This document shows, piece by piece, positions 1-7,421 of a stretch of 32,371 nt of DNA. This DNA is from DATJLQ01 sp035509415 (GTDB taxonomy: Bacteria > Pseudomonadota > Alphaproteobacteria > JACZXZ01): the NCBI GenBank assembly GCA_035509415.1, contig DATJLQ010000231.1, positions 1-32,371 on the forward strand, read 5' to 3'. Every line of letters begins with the position of its first letter. The first letter of the stretch is position 1. A program made the position numbers and the translations under genes. The notes below the pieces were generated by a model. That model did not search any database, had not been told where the DNA came from, and was given only the letters and a program-made list of their open reading frames with translations.

Positions 1-713
1 AGCGACAGCACGCAGACGAGCCACGCCAGCGCGAAGAAAAGCTGCGGCGCCCATACGACATGGCCGGTCTCGAAGAACGTCGAGAGCAGCGCCATGAGGA
101 TCGCGGACGCGGTGAACTGGATGCAGGCGCCGGTGCGGAGATCGAGCCCGGCGCAGTGCTTCTTCTGGTAGAGCGTGCCGAAGGTGATGCCGAGCAGGCC
201 CGTTGCGCTGAAGCCGAAGCCGACGAGGCCGCCACCCAAGGCCGCCTGCGCAGTCGAGAAATCGACCGTGCGCGACACCACGAGCGCCACGCCCACGAAG
301 CCGAGCACGAAGCCCGCCCATTGGCGCGCGCTTACGCGCTCGCCGAGGAACGGGCCGACCACGGCGGCCGTGAGCAGCGGCTGAATGCCGACGATGAGGG
401 CGGAGACGCCGGCGGGCTCGCCCGCGCGGATGGAGGCGAACACGCCGCCGAGATACGTCCCCTGCACCATGAGCCCGGCGACCGCGATATGGAAAATCTG
501 CGCCCAGCTCTTGGGCCAGGGGGCGCGGAAGACGAGCGCGACAAGCGCCAGGATCGCCGCCACGACGACGAAGCGGATCAGCAGCAGCGTGAAGGGCTCG
601 ACATAGAGGAGCCCGTATTTCGCGCCGATGAAGCCGGTGCTCCACAGCAGCACGAACAACGCGGGCATGGTCGCGCCATAGGCGTGGCTCCGGCTCGGGG
701 AGAGAGCGGACAT
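1..713 (-). CDS. EamA/DMT-family transporter, truncated by window edge
   Basis: The minus-strand reading frame starts at 713 (MSALSPSRSHAYG) and runs off the window with no stop, so only about 237 residues are present. It is almost continuous hydrophobic helices: an N-terminal segment with the typical LLWSTGFIGAKYG, then segments around IRFVVVAAILALVALV, ALIVGIQPLLTAAVVG followed by the EamA-like FLGERVSARQWAGF, and GFVLGFVGVALVVSR. This is the drug/metabolite transporter fold with tandem EamA repeats, usually about 300 residues and ten helices in the inner membrane. The substrate cannot be told; many relatives export amino acids or metabolites. A GAGGA stretch lies just before the ATG but close to it, so an internal Met (MPALFVLLW) is an alternative start. 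It is divergent from the DUF2125 gene. Confidence 0.85.
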   Translation of the reverse strand, partial: MSALSPSRSHAYGATMPALFVLLWSTGFIGAKYGLLYVEPFTLLLIRFVVVAAILALVALVFRAPWPKSWAQIFHIAVAGLMVQGTYLGGVFASIRAGEPAGVSALIVGIQPLLTAAVVGPFLGERVSARQWAGFVLGFVGVALVVSRTVDFSTAQAALGGGLVGFGFSATGLLGITFGTLYQKKHCAGLDLRTGACIQFTASAILMALLSTFFETGHVVWAPQLFFALAWLVCVLS

Positions 714-887
714 GATCCTCACAATTGGTCCCGCCGAGGCTTCGGCGGGCGCGTGGCGCGTCATGCCCGAGGGGGCGTGGCGCGCAAGTGTAGCGGCACA
801 TCCAAGGCGCGCAAGCCGCGCGCGGGGCGGTCCGCCCATGCCCGAGGCGCAAGGCGGCGCGCCACCCTCGCCTCGATCCCGCCCTGG

Positions 888-916
888 ATGACGCGCCGGC
901 CCCGCCCATCTATAAA
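888..916 (+). promoter_or_regulatory. Predicted sigma70 promoter abutting the DUF2125 start codon
   Basis: ATGACG (888-893, 4/6 to TTGACA), a 17-bp spacer and TATAAA (911-916, 5/6 to TATAAT). The -10 box ends five bases before the ATG at 922, so the transcript would begin at or next to the A of the start codon, a leaderless mRNA. The rest of the 714-921 intergenic space is GC-rich and shows no other clear signal. Confidence 0.5.
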
Positions 917-921
917 AGGCC

Positions 922-2004
922 ATGGCACGCTGCCGCCTCATCCTGGTTTCGCTTGCCGCGGTGGCGCTGGTCGCCGCCGGCGGCTACACGGCACTTTGGC
1001 TCTATGCGGCCCATGCGGTCGAGGGCGGCCTCGCCCAATGGACCGCGGCGGCGCGCGCGGCTGGTGCTAACGTCGAGTACGGCGCACCCAAGCTCTCGGG
1101 CTATCCCTTGGCCCTCCGCCTCAGCGTCGGGTCGGCGCGCGTCACGGCACCCCACGGGCTTTGGCGCTGGTCGGGCGACGGGCTCGCGGCCGAGGTCTGG
1201 CCCTGGGCGTTCCGCACCGTGCGTATCCACCCGCTCGGCCGGCAGGAGGCGAGCTTCCCCTTCGCGGGCGGCACCGAGACCGTCGCGACCCAGGACGAAT
1301 CGGCCGAGATCGTAGCGCGTTTCGATCCGCGCGGGCGCTTCGTCGAGGGCACCTTCGAAGCGGCGCGTCTCTCGCTCGCCGCCGTGCTCGTCATGCCGGG
1401 CGGCGCCGCGTCGCCGGCACCGGCGCCCATCACCGCCGCGGGCCTCCATCTCGAGATCGCGGTGCCGCCGCCGCCCGCAACGCCGCCCCAAGGGCCCGAC
1501 CTGCCGCCGAGCCTCGATCTCGAGCTCAGCGCCGCCGATCTCGATTTCCCGGCCGCGGCATCGAGCCCGTTCGGCCCCCATGTGAGCCAGCTCGCGGCGA
1601 CGCTCCAGCTCATGGGCCGCATCGAGCCCGGCCCGCCGCGCGCGGCCTTGGCCAAGTGGCGCGATTCCGGCGGCACGCTCGAGGTGCGGAGTCTGGCGCT
1701 CGATTGGGGACCGCTCGGTCTTTCGGGGAACGCGACCGCGGCCCTCGACGCGCAGCTCCAGCCCGAAGGGGCCGCGAGCACCCAAATCCGCGGCTATCGC
1801 GCGACGATCCAGGCGCTCGAGGCGCGCGGCCTGATCCGGCCCGAGGCGGGAAGCTTGCTCGCGACGTTCTTGACGCTCATGGCCAAGGGCCAGCACAACG
1901 GCGACGCCTCGACGCTCTCGGTGCCGCTCTCGATCCAGCACCAGCGCCTTTACGTGGGTCCGTTCGGGCTTATGAACGTGCCGGCGATCGAGTGGCCGCA
2001 ATAG
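922..2004 (+). CDS. DUF2125 domain protein, membrane-anchored
   Basis: A 360-residue protein with one N-terminal hydrophobic segment (about residues 5-28, LILVSLAAVALVAAGGYTAL) that should anchor or export it, followed by a long periplasmic domain. The pattern just after the anchor (WTAAARAAGANVEYGAPKLSGYPLALRL) is characteristic of DUF2125, an alphaproteobacterial family of unknown function. A proline/alanine-rich stretch (about 157-200) divides the domain. No catalytic motif is visible. It converges on tyrC with only 7 bp between the stop codons; this neighbourhood with tyrC is familiar in alphaproteobacteria, but a functional link is not established. Translation probably starts at ATG 922, directly downstream of a TATAAA box. 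Confidence 0.85.
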   Translation: MARCRLILVSLAAVALVAAGGYTALWLYAAHAVEGGLAQWTAAARAAGANVEYGAPKLSGYPLALRLSVGSARVTAPHGLWRWSGDGLAAEVWPWAFRTVRIHPLGRQEASFPFAGGTETVATQDESAEIVARFDPRGRFVEGTFEAARLSLAAVLVMPGGAASPAPAPITAAGLHLEIAVPPPPATPPQGPDLPPSLDLELSAADLDFPAAASSPFGPHVSQLAATLQLMGRIEPGPPRAALAKWRDSGGTLEVRSLALDWGPLGLSGNATAALDAQLQPEGAASTQIRGYRATIQALEARGLIRPEAGSLLATFLTLMAKGQHNGDASTLSVPLSIQHQRLYVGPFGLMNVPAIEWPQ

Positions 2005-2011
2005 CCAGCGC

Positions 2012-2914
2012 TCAGGCCTGCTTCGCCTCGATGAGCCCGCGCCGCACCGCGCGCGTGCGCGCGAACCATTCCTCGAGCTTGTCGCCTTGGCCGAGACGCA
2101 CCATGCGTTGGAGTGCGGAGAGATCCTCGGTGAAATGGCCGAGCATCTCGAGCACCGCCTCGCGGTTCGAGAGGAACACGTCGCGCCACATGACCGGGTC
2201 GGAGGCGGCGATGCGCGTGAAGTCGCGGAATCCGCCGGCCGCGAATTTGAGCACCTCGGATTTGGTGAGGTCCTCGACGTCGGTCGCGGTGCCGACGATG
2301 CAATAGGCGATGAGGTGCGGGAGATGGGAGGTGAGCGCCAGCACGATGTCGTGATGCGCCGCGTCCATAATCTCGACGTTCATCCCGCAGCGGCGCCAGA
2401 GCTCGGCCACCTTCTCGACCGCGGCCGCGTGCTGGCCCTCGGGCGGGGTCAGGATGCACCAGCGCCCCTCGAACAGCTCGGGGAAGCCCGCTTCGGGCCC
2501 GGAATGCTCGGTGCCGGCGACCGGATGGCCGGGGACGAAATGCACGCCCTTGGGCACGAGCGGCCCGAGCTCGCGCACCACCATCGCCTTGACCGAGCCC
2601 ACGTCGGAAAGGATGGCGCCCGGCTCGAGATGCGGCGCGATCGCGGCCGCGATCGGCTTGTAGGCGCTGAGCGGCGTGCAGAGGACCACGAGGTCCGCAC
2701 CCTTGACCGCGTCGGCCGGCTCGGCGAAGGCGGCGTCGACGATGTCGAGGGCGCGCGCGACCTTGCGGCTTTGCTCGCTCTTGGCGCAGCAAACGATTTC
2801 GCGCGCGAGGCCGTCGCGCCGCATGCGGCGCGCGAGCGACGACCCGATGAGGCCGATGCCGATGAGGGCCACGCGCTCGAACAGCGGCGCCGTATCGGGT
2901 GCGGGCGGGGCCAT
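2012..2914 (-). CDS. tyrC: Prephenate/arogenate dehydrogenase family protein
   Basis: 300 residues. Residues 14-28 form an NAD(P)-binding Rossmann motif (VALIGIGLIGSS), and the family's catalytic region GHPVAGTEHSG holds H130 and H137. The C-terminal half (from about 200, HHDIVLALTSHLPHLIAY) is the helical dimerisation domain of TyrA-type dehydrogenases. The enzyme oxidatively decarboxylates prephenate and/or arogenate on the way to tyrosine in the cytoplasm; which one it prefers cannot be read from the sequence. No ACT or chorismate mutase domain is fused. The ATG lies 2 bp after the hisC stop, so it is the last gene of the chorismate mutase-hisC-tyrC operon. The 721-residue frame around it is only read-through of hisC in another frame. 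Confidence 0.92.
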   Translation of the reverse strand: MAPPAPDTAPLFERVALIGIGLIGSSLARRMRRDGLAREIVCCAKSEQSRKVARALDIVDAAFAEPADAVKGADLVVLCTPLSAYKPIAAAIAPHLEPGAILSDVGSVKAMVVRELGPLVPKGVHFVPGHPVAGTEHSGPEAGFPELFEGRWCILTPPEGQHAAAVEKVAELWRRCGMNVEIMDAAHHDIVLALTSHLPHLIAYCIVGTATDVEDLTKSEVLKFAAGGFRDFTRIAASDPVMWRDVFLSNREAVLEMLGHFTEDLSALQRMVRLGQGDKLEEWFARTRAVRRGLIEAKQA

Positions 2915-2916
2915 GG

Positions 2917-4038
2917 TCAGTTCCGGCCCATGAAGGCCGCAAGCGCCGCCACCACCGCGCGCATCTCGTCCTCGCGGCCGATGGTGATGCGCAGGCTGTG
3001 GGGCAGCTTGTAGGCCGCGACCTTGCGCACGATGATGCCGCGCGCAAGGAGATACTCGTTCGCCGCGTCGGCGTTCTTCGTGGGCTCGTCCGGGAAGCGC
3101 ACCAGGATGAAATTCCCGACGCTCGGCGCCACCTCGAGCCCGAGCTTCCGAAGCTCCGCCGTCGTCCAGGGCAGCCAGCGGTCGTTGTTGGCGCGCGCGG
3201 CCGCGAGGTGCTCGAGATCGTCGAGCCCCGCGACACCCGCGCGTTGCGCCGGCACCGAGACGTTGAACGGGTTGCGCACGCGGTTGAGCGCGTCGACCAC
3301 GCCGAGCGGGCAATAGGCCCAGCCGAGGCGCAAGCTCGCGAGGCCGTAGATCTTCGAGAAGGTGCGCGTCATCACGACGTTCTCGTTGGCCTCGACCAGC
3401 TCGCGTCCGGTCGAATAATCGGCGGGGCCGGCATATTCCGCGTAGGCGCCGTCGACCACCAGCAGAACGTCGCGCGGGAGGCCCGCATGGAGGCGCGCAA
3501 GCTCGGCCTTGGGCACGTAGCTCCCGGTCGGATTGTTGGGCGTCGCCAGGAACAGGATGCGCGTCTTCGGCGTGACGCGCGCCAGCAGCGCGTCGACGTC
3601 GGCGCAGAGATTCTTCTCGGGCGCTTCGACCAGCACCGCCCCCACCGCGTGCGCGTTGATCGCGAACATGAGGAAGCCGTGCTCGCTCATGAGCACCTCG
3701 TCGCCGGGCGCCACGTAGAGCCGCGCGAGGAGCGTGAAGATTTCGTCCGAGCCCGCGCCGCACACGATGCGCTCGGGATCGAGGCCGTGGCGTTTCGCGA
3801 TCGCCTGGCGCAGCTCGACCGCACCGCCGTCCGGATAGCGGTGCGCCTCGGAGCCGAGCGTCGCCAAGGTCGCGATCGCGCGCGGGCTCGGGCCGATCGC
3901 GCTTTCGTTCGAGCTCAGCTTGATCGAGCGCGTGGCTCCCTCGATGCGCGACTTCCCGCCCTTGTAGGGCTCGATCGCGAGGATGCCGGGACGCGGGCTC
4001 GGGCCCGCCGGACGCTGCGTCTTGTCGATGGCGCTCAT
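2917..4038 (-). CDS. hisC: Histidinol-phosphate/aromatic aminotransferase (HisC family)
   Basis: 373-residue PLP-dependent fold-type I aminotransferase. Visible motifs are the N-terminal KLSSNESAIGPSP, the substrate-loop NNPTGS at 168-173, VVDGAYAEY around 195, and the Schiff-base lysine K229 in TRTFSKIYGLASLRLGW. HisC enzymes convert imidazole-acetol phosphate to histidinol phosphate, and several alphaproteobacterial relatives also transaminate phenylpyruvate, 4-hydroxyphenylpyruvate or prephenate. Its position between chorismate mutase and tyrC argues for the aromatic role here, or for a dual one (inference). The start codon overlaps the upstream chorismate mutase stop (ATGA, 4035-4038), indicating translational coupling. 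Confidence 0.93.
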   Translation of the reverse strand: MSAIDKTQRPAGPSPRPGILAIEPYKGGKSRIEGATRSIKLSSNESAIGPSPRAIATLATLGSEAHRYPDGGAVELRQAIAKRHGLDPERIVCGAGSDEIFTLLARLYVAPGDEVLMSEHGFLMFAINAHAVGAVLVEAPEKNLCADVDALLARVTPKTRILFLATPNNPTGSYVPKAELARLHAGLPRDVLLVVDGAYAEYAGPADYSTGRELVEANENVVMTRTFSKIYGLASLRLGWAYCPLGVVDALNRVRNPFNVSVPAQRAGVAGLDDLEHLAAARANNDRWLPWTTAELRKLGLEVAPSVGNFILVRFPDEPTKNADAANEYLLARGIIVRKVAAYKLPHSLRITIGREDEMRAVVAALAAFMGRN

Positions 4039-4940
4039 CGCCGTCCCCTGTTTTTGCCGCGCGCGGCCGGTGCGGGCGCAAGCTCGACCGCATCCAGCGG
4101 CCGCGCATAGCCGCCCAAGTGAAAGGCGCGCTCGAGCCGGTTGCGCGGCGCGGCCAAGAGCCGCCGGATGCGCGCATCCTCCGCCGCGACGAAGCCCTCG
4201 AGCTCGACGAGGGTGAGCTGGCGCGGGTCGATCGGGTCGCGCCAGGCGGCGAAGAAGCGCGGCTCGAGCTCGACCGATCTCAGCGCCGCCGCGAGCGCCG
4301 AGCGGCTTTGCTCCTCGAGCGTCTCGAACGCGAACAGGCTGCGATCGAAACCCGTGGGCTCGGGGGTCGCGGGGCCGACCACGAGCGCCTCGAGCCCGTC
4401 GCCGCGCGCGTTCGCACTCGGCGCCAGCGGCAGACGCACCATGACGTAGCGCCGCCGCGGCTCGTCGTCGGCGAGGAGCGGCCACCAGGGCTCGGCCTCG
4501 CCGTCTCGGATGGCGGGCAGCACCGCAACCGTGGCGCTGCCCTCGCCGAGGGCCGCGATCGCGCGTTCGGCCAGGGCGCGCGGCAGGAAGTGCGTGGCCC
4601 CGCCGTAATGGTCGCGCGCCAGGTCCCAATAGCCGGGCTCGGCGTCGGGCGCGTAGACGGCGACCGCGAAAGCACCCTGCATCGTGAGCGTCGCCGAGAT
4701 GAGCTCGCGCCAAAGCCGCACCAAAGCGGGCTTCGGAAAGGCGCCCCGATGGCGTGCCACCAGGCGCCGGACCAGTGCGGCCTCGCGCGCGGGACGCAAA
4801 GCGCCGCCGTTGCCGCCCGCGCTTCGCTTGGCGGCGGCGACGTCGGTCAGAAGCTCGGCCCGCCGCATGATCAGATCGTCGATCCGGTCGTCGATCGCGT
4901 CGATCTCGCGGCGGAGCTCGTCGAGGGCGCGCGCGGTCAC
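4035..4940 (-). CDS. Chorismate mutase with long degenerate C-terminal region
   Basis: 301 residues from a GTG start at 4940 with GGAGAGAG upstream. Residues 1-90 are an AroQ-type chorismate mutase: LDELRREIDAIDDRIDDLIMRRAELL, then AAKR and LRPAREAALVRRL, the helical pattern that holds the active-site Arg/Lys residues. The remaining roughly 200 residues are much longer than a stand-alone AroQ. They look like a worn-down prephenate dehydratase region (DHYGGATHF, ATVAVLPAIRDGE) and an ACT-like end (LEEQSRSALAAALRSVELEP...), but the TRF motif of active dehydratases is absent. It is first in the operon with hisC and tyrC. The mutase call is fairly secure; the C-terminal assignment is inference and could be a regulatory domain. 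Confidence 0.85.
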   Translation of the reverse strand: MTARALDELRREIDAIDDRIDDLIMRRAELLTDVAAAKRSAGGNGGALRPAREAALVRRLVARHRGAFPKPALVRLWRELISATLTMQGAFAVAVYAPDAEPGYWDLARDHYGGATHFLPRALAERAIAALGEGSATVAVLPAIRDGEAEPWWPLLADDEPRRRYVMVRLPLAPSANARGDGLEALVVGPATPEPTGFDRSLFAFETLEEQSRSALAAALRSVELEPRFFAAWRDPIDPRQLTLVELEGFVAAEDARIRRLLAAPRNRLERAFHLGGYARPLDAVELAPAPAARGKNRGRR

Positions 4941-4978
4941 GGGCCGTCTCTCTCCGGGCTGGTTCGGTGCGGCCGATA

Positions 4979-5007
4979 GTCATAATCGGGCCGGCCCCTA
5001 AAATCAA
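4979..5007 (-). promoter_or_regulatory. Predicted promoter of chorismate mutase-hisC-tyrC operon
   Basis: On the minus strand TTGATT (plus 5002-5007), a 17-bp spacer, and TATGAC (plus 4979-4984) give a reasonable sigma70 match (4/6 and 4/6). It lies about 40 bp upstream of the GTG start at 4940 and back to back with the metX promoter. Confidence 0.5.
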
Positions 5008-5015
5008 AGAAAACA

Positions 5016-5044
5016 TTGACAGTTTCGGCCCTTGCACCTAGCTA
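5016..5044 (+). promoter_or_regulatory. Predicted metX promoter
   Basis: A perfect -35 hexamer TTGACA (5016-5021) is followed after 17 bp by TAGCTA (5039-5044), a weak -10. The -35 is the more convincing part. It is about 65 bp upstream of the chosen metX start. Confidence 0.4.
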
Positions 5045-5075
5045 TCGGCGCGGGTCCGAGGCGGCGCGCCGATGG
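5042..5075 (+). repeat. Palindrome/hairpin in the metX leader
   Basis: ATCGGCGCG (5044-5052) and CGCGCCGAT (5065-5073) are exact reverse complements around a 12-base loop; one wobble and one more pair extend the stem to 5042-5075. It may be a 5' leader hairpin or an operator. It does not match the SAM-II riboswitch pattern often found before metX/metA in alphaproteobacteria. Confidence 0.45.
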
Positions 5076-5109
5076 GGATGCGCGCGGCGGACGCGAGAGC
5101 GTGGCAGAG

Positions 5110-6279
5110 ATGAGTCTCAACGAGCCAGTTCCCGGGAATGGCGCGGCGCCGCGCGCGGGCTTCTCCGCGAGCTTCGGGCGCGACCGTCCGCTCAAGCTCG
5201 ACTCGGGCGCCGAGCTCGGGCCCTTCACCATCGCCTACCAGACCTACGGCGCCCTCAATGCCGAGCGCTCGAACGCGATCCTCGTCTGCCACGCGCTCTC
5301 GGGCGACCAGTTCGTGGTCGGCGGCAACCCGGTCACCGGGCGCGAGGGCTGGTGGGAGACCATGGTCGGCCCCGGCCTCACCATCGACACCGAGCGCTAC
5401 TTCGTCATCTGCACCAACGTGGTCGGCGGCTGCATGGGCACGACCGGGCCGAAGGAGATTAATCCCGCGACCGGCGAGCCCTGGGGCCTCTCGTTCCCGG
5501 TGATCACGGTCGGCGACATGGTGCGCGCGCAGAAGCTGCTCATCGACCGGCTCGGCATCGACAAGCTGTTCTGCGTCATCGGCGGCTCGATGGGCGGGAT
5601 GCAGGTGCTGCAATGGGCGGCGACCTATCCCGAGCGCATCGTGACCGCGGTGCCGATCGCGTGCGCGGCGCGCCATTCGGCCCAGAACATCGCGTTCCAC
5701 GAGGTCGGGCGCCAGGCGATCATGGCGGACCCCGACTGGTGCGACGGCGACTATCAGCGCCAGGGCAAGGTGCCGAGCCGCGGCCTCGCGGTCGCGCGCA
5801 TGGCCGCGCACATCACCTATCTCTCGGAATCGGCGCTGCACCGGAAGTTCGGCCGCAACCTCCAGGACCGGCTCAGCATCACTTACGGCTTCGACGCCGA
5901 TTTCCAGGTGGAGAGCTACCTGCGCCACCAGGGCAACACGTTCGTCGACCGGTTCGACGCGAACTCCTACCTCTACATCACGCGGGCGATGGATTATTTC
6001 GATCTCGCGCAGGAGCATGGCGGCGTGCTCGCGAACGCGTTCCGGCGCTCGCCGGTGCGCTTCTGCGTCATCTCCTTCACTAGCGACTGGCTGTTCCCGA
6101 CGCGCGAATCGAAGGAAGTCGTGCGCGCGCTCAACTCGGTCGCGGCGAATGTGAGCTTCGTCGAAGTGCCGTCCGACAAGGGCCATGACGCGTTCCTGCT
6201 CGACGAGCCCGAGTTCTTCGCGACCCTTTCGGGCTTCTTCGAGGGTGCGGCCGAGCATATCGGGCTCGAGTGGGCCTGA
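5110..6279 (+). CDS. metX: Homoserine O-acyltransferase (MetX family)
   Basis: 389 residues, the usual MetX length. The protein is an alpha/beta hydrolase fold with nucleophile S160 in GGSMGGMQ, the acid D326 in TSDWLFPT and H359 in DKGHDAF; the N-terminal ALSGD and the CMGTTGP segment are also MetX-typical. It activates L-homoserine with acetyl-CoA (some members use succinyl-CoA) as the first committed step of methionine synthesis in the cytoplasm. ATG 5110 gives the family-length N-terminus; GTG 5101 in the same frame, with GCGAGAG before it, is an alternative, and the longer frame back to 5032 lies in the leader. metW follows after 4 bp, the standard alphaproteobacterial pair. Confidence 0.95.
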   Translation: MSLNEPVPGNGAAPRAGFSASFGRDRPLKLDSGAELGPFTIAYQTYGALNAERSNAILVCHALSGDQFVVGGNPVTGREGWWETMVGPGLTIDTERYFVICTNVVGGCMGTTGPKEINPATGEPWGLSFPVITVGDMVRAQKLLIDRLGIDKLFCVIGGSMGGMQVLQWAATYPERIVTAVPIACAARHSAQNIAFHEVGRQAIMADPDWCDGDYQRQGKVPSRGLAVARMAAHITYLSESALHRKFGRNLQDRLSITYGFDADFQVESYLRHQGNTFVDRFDANSYLYITRAMDYFDLAQEHGGVLANAFRRSPVRFCVISFTSDWLFPTRESKEVVRALNSVAANVSFVEVPSDKGHDAFLLDEPEFFATLSGFFEGAAEHIGLEWA

Positions 6280-6283
6280 CGCC

Positions 6284-6913
6284 ATGACCAGGCCCGCGCG
6301 CGTTGTGGCGCCCTTGCGCCTCGACCTCCAGGTGATCGCCGACATGATCGAGCGCGACACGCGCGTGCTCGACGTGGGCTGCGGCGACGGCGCGCTGCTC
6401 GACTATCTGGTCCACGCCAAGGGGGTCGACGGGCGCGGCATCGAGCTCAGCCAGGCGGGGGTCAACGCCTGCGTGAGCCACGGGCTCTCGGTGATCCAGG
6501 GCGACGCGGACACGGATCTCGCCGACTACCCCTCGGGCTCGTTCGACTACGTCGTCTTGAGCCAGACGCTGCCCGCGACGCGCAATCCCAAGGGCGTGCT
6601 CGAGGCGATGGTGCGCATCGGACGCCACGCGATCGTCTCGATCCCGAATTTCGGCTATTGGCGCCTGCGCCTCTCGCTGCTCGGCGCGGGCCGCGTCGCC
6701 ATGCCGCTCGATAACCATCACCGCTGGCACGATACGCCCAACATCCATCCCTGCTCGATCGCCGACTTCGTGTCGCTGTGCGACACGCTCGGCGTGCGCA
6801 TCCGGCGCACGATCTCGATCGACCGGCGCGGCCATACGCGCCGCTCGGCGAGCCCGCGCCCGCTCGCGAACCTGCTCGACGCCCAGGCGGTTTTCTCCCT
6901 CGCCAAGGATTGA
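6284..6913 (+). CDS. metW: Methionine biosynthesis protein MetW
   Basis: 209 residues with a class I SAM-methyltransferase-like core: VLDVGCGDGALLDYL at about 28-42, IQGDADTDL near 70, and the family-specific SQTLPATRNP and SIPNFGYWRLRLSLL stretches, followed by NHHRWHDTPNIHPCS. MetW is nearly always encoded with metX in alpha- and betaproteobacteria and is thought to assist MetX activity; a methyl-transfer reaction has not been settled. It starts 4 bp after metX, so the two are cotranscribed. It ends 113 bp before bfd, which has its own predicted promoter. Confidence 0.93.
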   Translation: MTRPARVVAPLRLDLQVIADMIERDTRVLDVGCGDGALLDYLVHAKGVDGRGIELSQAGVNACVSHGLSVIQGDADTDLADYPSGSFDYVVLSQTLPATRNPKGVLEAMVRIGRHAIVSIPNFGYWRLRLSLLGAGRVAMPLDNHHRWHDTPNIHPCSIADFVSLCDTLGVRIRRTISIDRRGHTRRSASPRPLANLLDAQAVFSLAKD

Positions 6914-6964
6914 GGCCGCACACGGCCTTGAATTCTCGATCTATTTCAATCGCTTAACTTTGAC

Positions 6965-6993
6965 TTGCAATTGCGAGCCATTCGCATTACATA
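6965..6993 (+). promoter_or_regulatory. bfd promoter with Fur-like box filling the spacer
   Basis: TTGCAA (6965-6970), exactly 17 bp, then TACATA (6988-6993). The 17-bp spacer (6971-6987, TTGCGAGCCATTCGCAT) is an inverted repeat, TGCGA-gccat-TCGCA, and matches the classical Fur core ATGAGAATNATTCTCAT at 11-12 of 17 positions. A repressor bound there would block RNA polymerase, so iron-dependent repression of bfd is predicted. Confidence 0.6.
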
Positions 6994-7026
6994 AAACCCG
7001 CATCGCCCCCGAGGAGAGCGCGCGCC

Positions 7027-7218
7027 ATGTATGTGTGCTTGTGCAACGGCCTGACCGAGAGCCAAATCCGCGCCGCCGCGCGCGCGGGCGCCGCCTCGGT
7101 CGACGAGGCCTATCGTCGCCTGGGCGGCGAGCCGGTGTGCCGCTGCTGCGTCGAGACGGCGGAAGCCGTCATCCAAGGCGAGACCTCGGGCGCGCGCGCC
7201 GTCGCCGACGCGGCCTGA
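7027..7218 (+). CDS. bfd: Bacterioferritin-associated ferredoxin Bfd
   Basis: 63 residues with the [2Fe-2S] pattern C4-x-C6 ... C38, C40, C41 (CLC near the N-terminus, CRCC in the middle); C4, C6, C38 and C41 are the expected ligands. Bfd docks on bacterioferritin and passes electrons to its heme so that stored ferric iron is released. GAGGAG lies 10 bp before the ATG. The partner bfr is convergent just downstream (7422-7901). The promoter carries a Fur-like palindrome, in agreement with Bfd being needed under iron starvation. Confidence 0.94.
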   Translation: MYVCLCNGLTESQIRAAARAGAASVDEAYRRLGGEPVCRCCVETAEAVIQGETSGARAVADAA

Positions 7219-7272
7219 CTTCCCGACCCGGCAATCCAACGCCCCAGTAATCCGACGCTTCGAGGGATCGGC

Positions 7273-7376
7273 GTCATGCCCGGGACTCGTTCCGGGCAGC
7301 CAAATCTTCGGCGCGCGCCGCCTAAGGACGATTGGATTTCCAAGCCGTGGATGGCCGGGACGAGCCCGGCCATGAC
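7273..7376. repeat. Palindromic intergenic element between bfd and bfr
   Basis: About 104 bp bounded by GTCATG (7273-7278) and CATGAC (7371-7376). The two ends form imperfect inverted repeats of about 22 bp. The right arm alone is a perfect hairpin, ATGGCCGGG (7351-7359), loop ACGAG, CCCGGCCAT (7365-7373). It resembles the GTCATGGCCGGG-type dispersed palindromes common between genes in alphaproteobacteria. It sits between convergent genes and may also help end transcription, though there is no T-run. Confidence 0.6.
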
Positions 7377-7421
7377 GGGTCGAGCACATCGAGCCCTTCG
7401 GCGCGCCGATTTCCCGCCCGC

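Larger units (their letters stand above)
4972..5049. repeat. 8-bp inverted repeat framing the divergent promoters
   Basis: GCCGATAG at 4972-4979 and its exact reverse complement CTATCGGC at 5042-5049 lie 62 bp apart. Each copy overlaps or touches the -10 box of one of the two divergent promoters. It could be a pair of operator half-sites for a shared regulator of aromatic and methionine synthesis, or chance. Confidence 0.4.

Noticed and set aside
2899..4110. Long plus-strand open frame of about 400 codons opposite hisC
   Set aside because: Arg/Glu/Asp-rich antisense shadow of a well-recognised gene in GC-rich DNA; no family pattern. Many similar long frames across the window (for example 910-2001 minus, 5038-6360 minus, 16085-17905 plus, 31086-32363 minus) were left out for the same reason.
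5032..5109. Longer metX start
   Set aside because: The upstream codons cover the predicted promoter -10 and leader palindrome, and the family N-terminus fits ATG 5110.
5010..5110. SAM-II or other SAM riboswitch upstream of metX
   Set aside because: The conserved SAM-II pseudoknot sequences were not found; only a simple GC palindrome is present.
7219..7421. Small gene between bfd and bfr
   Set aside because: The space is mostly a palindromic intergenic element; frames there show no protein-like sequence.
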